The notes beneath the pieces were generated by a model, which saw only the letters and a list, made by a program, of their open reading frames with translations, had not been told where the DNA came from and did no database searches. A DNA stretch of 64,000 nucleotides. It comes from Tetrapyrgos nigripes. Taxonomy: Eukaryota > Basidiomycota > Agaricomycetes > Agaricales > Campanellaceae. Below are positions 54,126-64,000 of this stretch, piece after piece; within the stretch, counting starts at the first letter, position 1, and every line of letters starts with the position of its first letter. The stretch spans positions 124,001 through 188,000 of the forward strand of contig JAACJM010000078.1 in NCBI GenBank assembly GCA_013368315.1, given 5' to 3'. The translations under genes were made by a program, and so were the position numbers.

Positions 54126-55701
54126 ATGCCTCAGATTGACGACTGTCTTACGCTCACTGAAATTGTCAACGAGCATTATGGAATCATTATCCCCTTGACT
54201 GTGAGCACATTCATAGCTTTTTAACCTTCATAATCCTGACTACAGTCATTGAATCTTCCAGGTCACAACTACACTTTATGGTAAGAAATCTTATCAGAAA
54301 TGGAAGATTATTGAAATATTCATCCACAAGGCATCTTCAGTGTGCTTTTTGGTGTCTGTTTATACACTCTTCTCAAAAAGAAACAACAAAATCTTTACTT
54401 CCATGCTGGAAGTAGTGTGCTTCTCTTTCTGTTTGCTACGGCTGATTACATCCTGGCGGTGACCATCACGGTATGTATTCTCTACAGGTCGACAATTGAC
54501 ATGGAGTATATTTATTGCTGGCATCTTTCCTTTAAAGCTAGGTATAGTAGGACCATCCCTATTGGAGGATAGTCAAGCCTTATTGTATAAGTATGTGTCA
54601 ATGATTTTTCTTGAACTTGCCATTCATAGGGCTTATGATACTCATAGAAATGAGTCAATTGCCAAGCTACAAGAAATATCTACTCTTCTCTATTTCATCA
54701 ATAAGTAGAGTTCGCGATTTGCTCCTGCAAGTTGATGCTGATCCTGTAATCTTATCTAGCTGTGTTGCAGACTCAATTCTTGTATGATTCTCTAAGATTT
54801 CCCAGAGTCTTTTTAAACTAATACCAAATTATACAGATTTTCCGGTGCTATGTGGTATGGGGACGCAGCAAAAAAGTGCTTATAATCGCCATCATAAGTG
54901 CAGGAATGTACAACAGTAAGATTGAACTTCTTATCTGTTTATTGACTATAGTATTCATGAAATCCCTATATTCTCCCTTCAGTAATTGCACTTGCGATAG
55001 GAATTGCAATGATGTTGACCAAAACGACTCAATATTGCAACTGGCTTGGGTCTTTCTTATGTGATGGCAACTTTGCTTTGCTTGTATTTCTTGGGACCAT
55101 GCTCTTAAACAATTTAATTCTGTCGGGAATGATTGGTGAGTAATGGGATTAAATGTTCTCTTTTTGTGGAATTTATTCAACTATTCTGTAATCTATCCAG
55201 CTGGAAAAATTTGGAAAATACAAAAATCTGCTCACGCCATTCTTGACACCAAGCTTAGAAGGAAATATTCTTCAGCTGTTGCGATTATGTGAGTTTGTTT
55301 TATGTACCTGATAAATGGAATGGAATGTTGATCCAAGCTTTGTCAGCCTCGAGTCTGGCATTATTTATGCAGTTGCAATCATCATTGTGGGAGTTATTCC
55401 GCTCGCCTATGACATCTTGTCAGTATACGAGTCTGTTATACTTGTACAGATGGCTGTAAGTGTATAATCCTTGCCTGACAACAGTTGAAGTATTGTTCAC
55501 ACCTATCTCTTCACTTAGGGGATCGCACCAACATTGATCCTTGTTCGAGCTGGTCTTGGGGTCAGTACAGATAATGTAGCAACATTATCTGGGTTCCAGG
55601 TTGCGCCTGCCCCATCTGCAAGTGTACAGTCAGCTTCTATCCATGATTTACCAGTCAGAAATATCAGGGAAAGTACAAGTCTGAGGGCAACCTCTGTGTA
55701 G
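54126..55701 (+). CDS. Multi-exon seven-transmembrane protein of basidiomycete type
   Basis: ATG at 54126, MPQIDDCLTLTEIVNEHYGI. Following exons give FSVLFGVCLYTLLKKKQQNL, LLFLFATADYILAVTIT, a poorly resolved part (54480-54770), DSILIFRCYVVWGRSKKVLI with IAIISAG, VIALAIGIAMMLTK, FALLVFLGTMLLNNLILSGM, AGKIWKIQKSAHAILDTKLR, YAVAIIIVGVIPLAYDILSV and VQMAGIAPTLILVRAGLGVS, ending with a Ser-rich tail and TAG at 55699-55701. The RCYVVWG motif after the third helix, GKIWxI and LVRxGLGVS are typical of a large mushroom family of heptahelical proteins, distinct from the DUF6533 pair at 6-12 kb. Likely plasma or internal membrane; function unknown. One loop region could contain an error. Confidence 0.78.
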
Positions 55702-55732
55702 GAAGATGTGTTGGATATTAGCTGAAGGCGTT

Positions 55733-56649
55733 TCAAAGATACAGATGTATGGATGTAACATGATAGCAGTAGGTCCCACCAACCTTGGTGTTGGAAAGGA
55801 AAGAAGGCGGGAAGGGAGAGAAAGATAGATAGATTTCGTATTCCCTGGAGAAGATAACAAATAAGTCAATGGCTTCTTGTACTGTGTAGTTTCTACCAGT
55901 AGCTGCAATGCAGGCAAAAAAAATCCACCTCCAGCATGTGGAGCCAACTAGTAGTGTGAGACATGTCATGACAGTCCTGACGAGTTGTGAAAAACTCGCC
56001 TGCCCCTTGAGAATAGGTATATGTGATAAAGAAGGGAGCAAAGGAATAGGAGACCAAGAAGAAGAATCAGGAACATAACAAGTGTCACAGGCAACCCCTG
56101 AACCAACGCCATGAGATGTATGTACAGAATGAAAATGAGAACTTGGAGGAGGAACAGGCATCGCGTGTTGTTGTGGAATAGACACAGTAAACATATGAGG
56201 AGGGATGTCATGACCAAAATGAGGGGAACAAGACTGAGGAGGAGCAGGCGGTGCAGACCAAGGGTTTGAAAAAGAAGGGATAGAACCAGATACCGGAGAA
56301 GTAGTGGCAGGAATATTAGGTATCGAGAACACATTAGGATTATAAAACAATGAAGGAAAATGATAAGGAGAAGGCATAGACATACAAGGACCAAAAGAGA
56401 AACTACCAAACGAAAAGACCGTGGATCAAAAGAGGAAAAACAATTAAAAAGCAAAGGCAGGGCAGGCATCGCAGCAGAAGGTCCATACATAGGCATACCC
56501 ACAGGGAGAGTTGGAGAAGCAGCCACGTCAGCTGTAGAAACATGAGGAACATGCGAGCAAACATTGGGTGAATCATTAAAAGAGGTTGCAAAGTTGGTGG
56601 GTACAGAAGGAAGTACTTGAGAATTGTTGCTGTCACCTGATGATAACAA
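55733..56649 (-). pseudogene. Pro-rich gag-like fragment, perhaps Ty1/copia
   Basis: Two overlapping minus frames join near 56400 to give PTNFATSFNDSPNVCSHVPH, FNCFSSFDPRSF, then FGPCMSMPSPYHFPSLFY, NPWSAPPAPPQSCSPHFG and PLLPSLSHIPILKGQASF, SQLVRTVMTCL. A Pro/Ser-rich leader followed by an IPxLxGxxxFxxWxxxVRxxL-like start is seen in basidiomycete copia gag proteins; the tryptophan is missing. One frameshift, then loss of similarity after about 55960. No protease, integrase or RT nearby. Low certainty. Confidence 0.35.
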
Positions 56650-58027
56650 GCCTGATGAGGACTAGTCCTGTAGTAGCTGTGTCAATTTTAGCCTACAGCA
56701 GCTTATTAGTCATAAACCCAAAAATGGAAATTCATGTGAGCTGACCTTTTGAGTTTGTGATGTTACTGCGTGGTTTTTAGGATTTCAACCACAGATAGGA
56801 TGCTGGCCAGCTATTATACATGTCTGAAGAGCTTGTTTGAGGCAAAGGAGTCCAAAGACTCTCGAGATGTAAGTTGTGTCACTTGCACAGTGACATTACG
56901 GTAAATGAGAGGTGTGGATAATTGTGACAGAGAGGACGTACGCGTATCCTTACGCCCTCCCATTTCCAAGCCACCACTGGTTAGCGTAATATCAACCTCA
57001 ACTACATGTGTCACAATTACCCCAGAGTGGCTACGACCCGCCCACCAACTTGATCAATATGTATTTGTGCATGGGAGCTGTTGAACAGGCTATGTTCTAT
57101 ATACGTAGCGGCAACTGGATACTTACCTGGGGATGTTAAAGTGCTTGTTAAAGTGATTTGTTAGAGGTTATGAGTGATGAGAAGTTGTAGGGCAGTCTAT
57201 GAGCCCTTTTATACTATTCTAGATAGTACATGTGACTACTTATCTAAGAACTATGATGTACAGTAAGCGTAAGTAACTAGATTCCTATCTTATCACTATC
57301 TAATCTAATGTTGATGGCTGCTTACTAATTCACCAATTCAACAGGAGCATAACTGAGTACTGCCTTGATGTGTAAGTGGACAGATAGTTGTGTGGTCATA
57401 GAGGCAGAGGAGAGCAGAAGGGAAGATGGGAAGGGTCGAAGAGGTTGAGTAAAAGCCCCAGGCCTTATATACCCTCCAGATGGGAATGGCTGAAATTTCA
57501 GAGGGCGCAGATTGGGCATGCTCCTACTAAATAAGGGAAGATGAGGTAGGTGTGGTGACATCGTCACCGTCATCTATCCATAATGGGGAAGTGCACAGCA
57601 TTACTTGATTGGGTGAGGTCCACTGGGTATGACTTGAGCAGTATCAGGTGTCTTGCAAGTAATTCCTTGGCCACATGTTTTGATGGGTTCGGTCTGGGGC
57701 ACAACATAAGCTTGTCATAAAACTAAGCAAAACAGAAGACTCACTAAAGTCGACGTTTGGTTGGGATTACCACTTAGGAAAGTCCCAATACATCTAAAAA
57801 TCAAGGAAATCCTCTCGCCTACCTCTGCTTGCTCAGCCGTGATTTTGTCTGAAATGGACAGTTATCATGTGGAATTCCATGAAGCCATTGCTCGTTTGTC
57901 TCAAGACCCATGACAAAGATGGATGTGTGAGGTAAAGGAATACAATCATCAGTCCGAGTATATAAGGAAGGGCAGAAATAATGAGAGAAAGGAGAGCAAG
58001 AGAGCGAAGAAGTGGGTTGATGGGACA
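56650..58027. other. Intergenic, possible promoter or LTR of the gag-like fragment
   Basis: On the minus strand, TATAAAAGGG (about 57209) and TATATAAGG (about 57468) resemble core promoters upstream of the gag-like frame, but no LTR ends or primer-binding site were found. No gene. Confidence 0.35.
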
Positions 58028-58035
58028 CTGACAGG

Positions 58036-58932
58036 TAGTGTTCACCAAGTCCAGTTCAGTCCGGTTCAGGCCAATTTTTCCCGAACACTGAACTGAACTA
58101 TTGGTCCAGTTCAGGAAATTTCTGAACTTAGAACTGGACTTTGCGTTCAGTGAACTCAAGTTCGGCTCAGGTTCACAAAGCGTTCAAACGCGTCTGAACC
58201 AAAAAATGCCCGAAAAGCCTGAAAGACCATTTTTTGCCAATAATAAACTTGATACATGTAGTAGATGATAAATAACAAAGCCTTAGTTCCAGATGTCAAG
58301 GGGCCAGCAGCAAAACTCGAGGTAGGAGGAGGGAGAACAGGAGGGTCTGGGTCAAAAGACCAAGGGATTTGTGAGGCATCAAGGAGTTTTCCATCTTCAC
58401 CGACTGTGCAATTGTCAGACATAGCTGTGAGGACACTGTCAGTAATCCAGGCAGTATTTATATGTCCTGGAGTGCCCAAAAAAGAGCTATGATAAATAGA
58501 GCCAAAACCATAGCATTCAAAGATGTGCCTGAACAGCCTAAAAGCCAAGGACAATAGTAAGCAGCAGGGTTGAGCTACCATAGGAATTTTCTTTGAGGTT
58601 TTATGATACTTTCAGGAGGCTTTTGACACTGCTTTGCACTAGTTCCTAGTCTAGCAAGTTGAGAAGACAATGGAATGATCCAAAGGAGAAACATCAATGC
58701 TGGGCAGGCACCAAAACTCGACCAATAAGACTCAGATTCCATGCTTCCGCATCCCAGCACCGGCCATCTTTCTCAGCCCGGTATATGCGTTCACAATTTC
58801 CAGCATTTCTTGAACTCCAAACCGGACATAAGGCTCGGTTCAAAGAAACTCTGAATTTTGGACCAAACTAGCAGTCCGGTCCAGAAAAGTTCAGTCCGAA
58901 CTTCGGTTCAGGACTGAACCTGGTGAACACTA
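58036..58932. mobile_element. 897 bp non-autonomous hAT element with perfect 8 bp target duplication
   Basis: Ends TAGTGTTCACCAAGTCCAGT and, inverted, TAGTGTTCACCAGGTTCAGT; CTGACAGG flanks both sides exactly (58028-58035, 58933-58940). TAGTGTTC-type termini with 8 bp duplications are diagnostic of hAT. Subterminal regions are dense in TTCAG/CTGAA motifs (CAGTTCAG, GGTTCAGG, CTGAACTG) in both orientations, probable transposase-binding repeats. The interior holds a minus-strand frame (58156-58581) but no transposase. Confidence 0.93.
58156..58581 (-). CDS. Uncharacterised frame inside the hAT element
   Basis: ATG at 58581, 141 codons: MVAQPCCLLLSLAFRLFRHI, GTPGHINTAWITDSVLTAMS, DGKLLDASQIPWSFDPDPPV, then Pro/Ser linker. 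The DGKLxDxSxIPWxFDPDxP phrase looks conserved and may be captured host or transposon coding sequence. The frame runs into the terminal repeat at its 3' end (FERFVNLSRT), so it is not a complete gene. Expression doubtful. Confidence 0.3.
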   Translation of the reverse strand: MVAQPCCLLLSLAFRLFRHIFECYGFGSIYHSSFLGTPGHINTAWITDSVLTAMSDNCTVGEDGKLLDASQIPWSFDPDPPVLPPPTSSFAAGPLTSGTKALLFIIYYMYQVYYWQKMVFQAFRAFFGSDAFERFVNLSRT

Positions 58933-58940
58933 CTGACAGG

Positions 58941-61614
58941 CAACTGACGTGTCAACACGATGCATCAACCAATGTGCCACGTGTACATTGAGTCTCAAAT
59001 CTTGATGTGTTTGTGCAGTTTTGAGCGGAAATGACAAATGTACCTTTCTTAGGTTTAGCCTTTTCAGCAGCCTTGACTGCTCTTCAGAACTTGGACCAAC
59101 GCCCAGTATCACAGCAACCAAAATCTATGTAATACTTGAGAATAGATGGGTTGTGATATTTCCAAAGGAGGAGGAGGAAGGAACACATGCATTTTGTTGA
59201 ATGTAACTGTAACATGCTTGTGCTCCTCCTTGCGAAGGAAGACACATGCAAACCCTTTCACATGTGTCTCCTTCCTCTTTTTGGGCCACCTTTGCATTAG
59301 TCCATATCCTTCACACCTTGAATAATGGCAACAGTATAAAAGGCACCCAGCCAGTCACACCGGCCCTCGGGTTCTGGTTGGAAGCTGAGACTCATTAGGT
59401 AAGTAAGATCATAAGCAAGGCATGCGAGAATTGGAGGACTTGGAGGTATGAGTGGTGTGAGTGGTTTTGTTTCTGGGCTTTGCTGAATGTTCATCTTAAT
59501 TTCCAAAAGTGGCTGAGGGAAATGGACTGTGAGTAATTATTAGTGCCCAGGCCAGTTTGTACTACCTTAGTATTCTGAAAAATTCATTTGCCTTCTTGCA
59601 ACCGTTCATAAGAGCCCAATAGAAACCTGGAGTGATATAAGGAGTACAATAATTTCCAACTCTTATAAGTAACAAAGTGATTCTAAGTAATCTAAGAATC
59701 CTTATCCTTATACATCCTTATAATGTCCAAGAATATAATCGGACATTTTAAGAGCTTACCAGGACACCCCCTGTTATTATCAGGGCTTGTAACAACTCAA
59801 AATCATTTTGGCCTTCTTACATCTGCCTACAATCCTCCCTCTTAATTCCCATACTTCCAATGCCACATAATTTTGGTCCAGTACATCATATGCACAGGTA
59901 ACATCTCACTAGTATTTTGGTACATTATATTGCCTAAAAGTTTTCAGACATTTTTGTGATGCCGGTCCCATGACATTATGTACATCTAAACTTTTTGTTC
60001 ATCTTGAGCACTCCACTTCGATTGACCTCAAAGTTTTAGCCATAGAAACATCTTGCATATGTTAAAGAACAATGGGGTAGAGCTTGGGTCCCAGCAGAGT
60101 TCAGTGAGGCTCAAGGTGAACAAAAAAAAATTTACTGTGCTGAAAGTGTGGGAGACCGTCACTTTCCATGACCATGAGTACATTCTCGCCAGTACTTTAT
60201 CATCATTTCTGCCTACAGCACTCCTGGTACATATGGACAGATTTCTTCAAAATTTTTCATTCCTAGGGCCCATGTCACTTCTAGGTTATGAATAGTAGCA
60301 TTTACAACCCATCATAGATTTCTTTTGAAAAGTGTTACATTAAAACAACCTTCAGCATAGCGTTCAATTTCTTTCCCTTTCATACCATCATAACTTCTCT
60401 TATTTATCTTTGTTGTATCTGACAATTCACTATTCCTTTCGAAGTCTTTTAGTACGGTTCTCTGATTGAGTCTTGGTCTTAATTCAGCTGTCTATTACTA
60501 CACTTCAGTCTCTGTAGCCCCGCACACTATCCACTTTTTACCCTTTCAAGAGAGGGGTTGCAGCGACATGTCAGTAGGATCACTTTTTTACAAGCATGAC
60601 TTGTTGGCTAGACTTAAATCAATCAATTTATCTTGTTATACGAAGCCTTCCATGCTGGGTCAATACAGTCAGTCTAGGAAACTAGACACGAAAACAAAAA
60701 GAGAAACTACTCACCTAGTAACACTAACCATATAATCCCAACTACATCGACCTCTAGGTCTGGGTCGAGAGGTCCACACTATCATGATCATTGGTGTGGC
60801 CAGTACTGCCTAACTTATGAACGCTGCATGATAAAGGCAATGTAATTAGGGGCCTACATTTACTAGTATTTTTTTTGACGGGGGATAGAAAGAAGTTCAA
60901 CAAAAAATAATGTGTATTTCAGTGTTTGGGGAGCTCTGGCCTCGTACTCGCCACGCCTCGGTGCTGGCTCATACCCCTTTCATCGAGTGTGGGTTATAAA
61001 AAGCTCGTAACGGTTAGTCAGCTATGAACTCACAATTGCCAGCGCTATTTTCCCATTATGCGTCTGCCTTGAAGAAACATCGAGGGAAGTGCAGTGAGTC
61101 GACGAAGAAAGCACTTGTAGCTGTCGAAATTTAAGAGAAGGGTCGGCAGTTGCCGTAATTAGGGCTCCTATCAGATCAGATGATTCAGTGCCATCTGAGC
61201 GATTGCTAGCTTCGGATTCAGATGTGGATGGTGCTCTTCCTCCTCCACCATCTGACAGATGGCATCTGACCAATCCGGAGATGATCTGCGGATGGAGAGC
61301 CCAATGGTGGAGGTTTCAGAAATACTATATTGTACTATTACCACGGCCGCAAATAGTATATTTGGCTCCAACAGACAGCATGAATCCTTCATAGCACTGA
61401 ATGATTTGAGTGTTTTGCGAACACTGGCGCTCCGATATTGAAGGCTCAGAATCCTAGACGCATACTATTCTATTCTCTGATTTCTTATCTTTTCTCTTGA
61501 ACTCATATCCCTGGCTTGTTTTCAACTCTGTTCTTAGCTAGTACTAACTAATCAAGTCAGGTTCAGCATTCAGGTGAGTGGATTTAACAACGAGCAATCA
61601 TACCGCTACTCAAA
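58941..61614. other. Intergenic, with dispersed repeat traces
   Basis: No gene supported. 60053-60295 plus encodes KFTVLKVWETVTFHDHEY, a distant echo of the TITFCDNEY domain at 4888-5420. 60936-60982 matches 48121-48170 (CTGGCCTCGTACTCGCCACG). 60985-61170 resembles 37620-37900. Together these look like old transposon debris in front of the hAT gene. Confidence 0.45.
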
Positions 61615-64000
61615 ATGGTCGAACATGACCGCCCCGACCCCACACTCGTGCTTCCTGAAGGTTCAAGACGCCAACCAAAGCGAAAACAACGCCCAGATGG
61701 CAGCGAAGATGCCACATCACCCCCTACACACCAGCCTCGTGGTACAAAAGCACACAAAACAAATGGAATGTTCACACCCGGTGACGCACACCCAGAAGAA
61801 GTAACTGAGCCTGCCCAGACCTTAGGCTCTTCATCTGCAACAGCTCGAAATCCTACTCCTACTCCTACTACAAATCCTACTCCTACTCCTACCCCCACAA
61901 CAAATCTCACCCCAGCTCCCATACCTGTCACAACACCCACAGTTATTGAAGTAGACGATGAGGAAACAGAAACTACAGGCCTCAAGCATCGGCTCAGTAT
62001 GCCTGGCTGTCCCAAATCTTTGTGTGTGGCAGACCATCCTCAATTTCAGTCCAAGGAGTCCCTTGTGTATACGTTCTTGATAATGGTGGAACCCGAACAT
62101 GAGGAGGGAAAGCTTGTATCCTGTGAAATGGCATGTGCATTTTGTAGCGCCAAGAAGCTGCCAGAAAAGAAGTGGAAATGGAATGCCAGTGGAAGAGGGT
62201 CAACAAGTAATTTTTTAAATCACTTCAAAGCAAAACATACCAATGTCTGGGCTGCTCGAAACACTGAAGATATGTCCGCTCGCTTCCCAAATCGCTCCAT
62301 GACTCCAGAAGAGGGATCTACACAGCAGCTGACGTTGCATTCGTGGACAAACAAAGTGAGTACAATGCAAAACAATTTACAAGATCATAGTAACTCACTG
62401 TCGTAACAGGCGTTTGACTTTCCCATGGCAGATCGGCTGTTAGCTGAGTGGATGGTTCTGGGTTGCGAAGAATTTTTGGAGGTGGAAAATCAAGCTTTTC
62501 GTCGATTCGTTACCCATCTCCGTCCTGCTTATGGCGCTAAAATGGTGAAGGCGGATGCTGTGAAGAATCATATTCATGGACAGTACGAAAAGGCGGAGAT
62601 ACGGTTGAAGGAATATCTGAAGGTGAGTCCTACATCAATACGAAGAGTTTTTTAATACTTATACGAGATATAGAATGCACCTGGAAAGAAAGCTTTTGCT
62701 GCTGATGCATGGACATCCAACAATAACCTCGCATACTTGGCTATTGTTGTTTCCTTCATCACTGAAGAATGGGAAATGGTGTCACTACTCTTCGACTTCC
62801 CACATCTCAAAGGACAACATACCGGAAAAAATATGGCAGAATTGCTTGCAAAAAAGATTATTGATTACAGTCTGGCTGATGATGTGAGTATACACACTAT
62901 TGCAATATTATTACTCGTGTACTCACTTGACAGGCAGTTCAGTGCACTAGCCGCTGATAATGCTAGCAATAATGACACTCTCCGTCAGGAACTGGCCTCA
63001 ATTCTCAATGAAGCAAGTCAGCGTACCTGGTATGACCCCGAGGAAATGACTGTTCGTTGTCTTCCTCATGCAATCCATCTCGCTGTTCGGTCCTTCTTGA
63101 TTGAGCTAAAGGCAGTTGGTGACAATGATATTGACCCTAATCAGGTAGAGACCCCTGGTAGTGCTGGCCTGGGAAAGAATCCTGAGGAGACAGCAGAGGA
63201 GGTGACAGTACAAGATGAGGGGATGGCTGAGATGTCAGATGCAGAGCTGTTGGCAGCTCAGGCAAAAGACGGTGTCGACATGACAGTTGTGGTCCAAAAG
63301 GTATGTGCACTGCCGCCTTTACAAACGTGCATCAGAACTGACCTTGCTCATTAATATTTATAGATCCATCAAATCTCTAAACTAACACGTTCGTCACCAC
63401 AACGGTCAGAGGAGTTCCGTAAGACAATTAGCATCGTCAACGCTATCAGCAACCCCTGCGTGAAGCTGCGACTGCTCAACCTTATCCTTGACATTATTAC
63501 AAGATGGAACTCGACTTATTTCATGGTCAAGCGGGCTAAAGAACTTCATGCTGTTTGTATCTTCTATTTCTCATTGCAAGTACCTTACTGACACAATCTA
63601 TACAGGCTATTGATGAGTTATGTATCCGGAATGACCTGTACAAAAAATACAAGATCAGCTCTGAGGAATAGGAGGTTGTAGATGTGATTGTTGAATTTTT
63701 AGAGGTATGTCTTCCCCAACGACTGGCAGTCCGAGCTGCACTCAACATCTCTTTCAGATATTTCGCAACTGCTCAGAGAAAATGTCGACTGGCAACTTTC
63801 CTACTCTCTCCGCCTCTCTCCTTGTTTATGTTAAGCTCATGAATGCCGTCAATAAATTCATGGAATCTGACACTGCGAAGAGGAATGCAAGTGTGTGGGC
63901 AGGGCTTTTCGCATGTAAAGAGAAGCTGGAGAAGTACTATGACAAGTCAACATATGAGTCGCACTACTACTACGCTGCAGCAGGTATGTGACCATATTCT
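61615..64000 (+). pseudogene. hAT-family transposase with BED finger, one in-frame TAG, truncated by window end
   Basis: ATG at 61615. Exon 1: basic/disordered leader with PTPTPTTNPTPTPTPTTN repeats, then a BED-type finger (CAFCSAKKLPEKKWKWNASG, STSNFLNHFKAKHTNVW). Later exons: FPMADRLLAEWMVLGCEEFL; AADAWTSNNNLAYLAIVVSF; FSALAADNASNNDTLRQEL; MTVRCLPHAIHLAVRSFL; an acidic insert; LILDIITRWNSTYFMVKRAK; VYVKLMNAVNKFMES; YYDKSTYESHYYYAAAG at the window end. These are the RNase-H-like hAT core segments (Asp in AADAW, Asp in LAADNAS, TRWNST). Introns about 50-65 nt. TAG at 63669 replaces the W expected in the EEWEVV segment, the only break seen. C-terminal dimerisation domain lies outside. Confidence 0.82.

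Noticed and set aside
56650..57480. LTR for the copia-like fragment.
   Set aside because: TATA-like boxes exist, but no TG...CA ends, primer-binding site or duplicate LTR could be located.
1..64000. CRISPR arrays, rRNA genes, mitochondrial DNA or a viral genome.
   Set aside because: No regularly spaced repeats, rRNA motifs, organelle-type genes or viral gene sets were seen.

Overview
The window is nuclear DNA from a filamentous basidiomycete, most likely an agaricomycete; I do not name a species. Evidence: genes are split by many 45-70 nt GT-AG introns; there are three heptahelical proteins, two of the fungal DUF6533 type, DUF6699 proteins, a short Kre9/Knh1-type secreted protein, a stand-alone dsRNA-binding protein, an F-box relic and a multi-intron P450. 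Transposons are typical of this group: Ty3 chromoviruses, Agaricomycete-type LINEs, hAT, Tc1/pogo-like and CACTA-like miniature elements. No bacterial operon, CRISPR or viral genome is visible.

Layout. 1-4.1 kb: 3' part of a Ty3/gypsy chromovirus on + with its LTR, facing tail-to-tail the LTR and chromodomain tail of a second element on -. 4.1-5.5 kb: an unrecognised reading frame with a Cys/His motif and a long divergent inverted repeat. 6.2-14.3 kb: HAP5 (NF-YC, CCAAT-binding factor) followed by two tandem 7-TM genes; the 7-TM gene plus the 3' end of HAP5 was duplicated as one block. 15.5 kb: a tiny eight-cysteine secreted protein. 16.7 kb: an intron-containing tRNA-Pro, with a tRNA relic at 19.2 kb. 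18.3-20.5 kb and 33.0 kb: three members of one secreted Cys-rich family. 20.9-29.8 kb: a direct segmental duplication, each copy with an intact DUF6699 gene. Copy 1 has three transposon insertions whose empty sites survive in copy 2, and it breaks into a decayed gypsy integrase. 30.5-31.2 kb: a 680 bp inverted-repeat element with a smaller hairpin element nested in it. 31.9-32.9 kb: a secreted protein. 34.4-37.0 kb: a cytochrome P450. 37-49 kb: gene-poor, with a LINE relic, a 76-residue dsRBD protein and two hairpin elements. 49.2-51.8 kb: F-box pseudogene and Kre9-like gene. 54.1-55.7 kb: another 7-TM gene. 55.7-64 kb: a copia-like gag relic, a non-autonomous hAT with perfect 8 bp target duplication, and a hAT transposase running off the end.

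The genes do not form one pathway. The theme is a fast-evolving, transposon-dense region with secreted and membrane proteins. The strongest observations are (i) chromovirus decay by in-frame TGA only, at sites where arginine is expected and with no frameshift, suggesting CGA to TGA transitions at CpG; (ii) four small hairpin elements with CAC...GTG ends and 3 bp target duplications; (iii) duplicated segments that serve as natural empty-site controls for four insertions; and (iv) the small secreted Cys-rich families. All gene models were spliced by eye without alignments.
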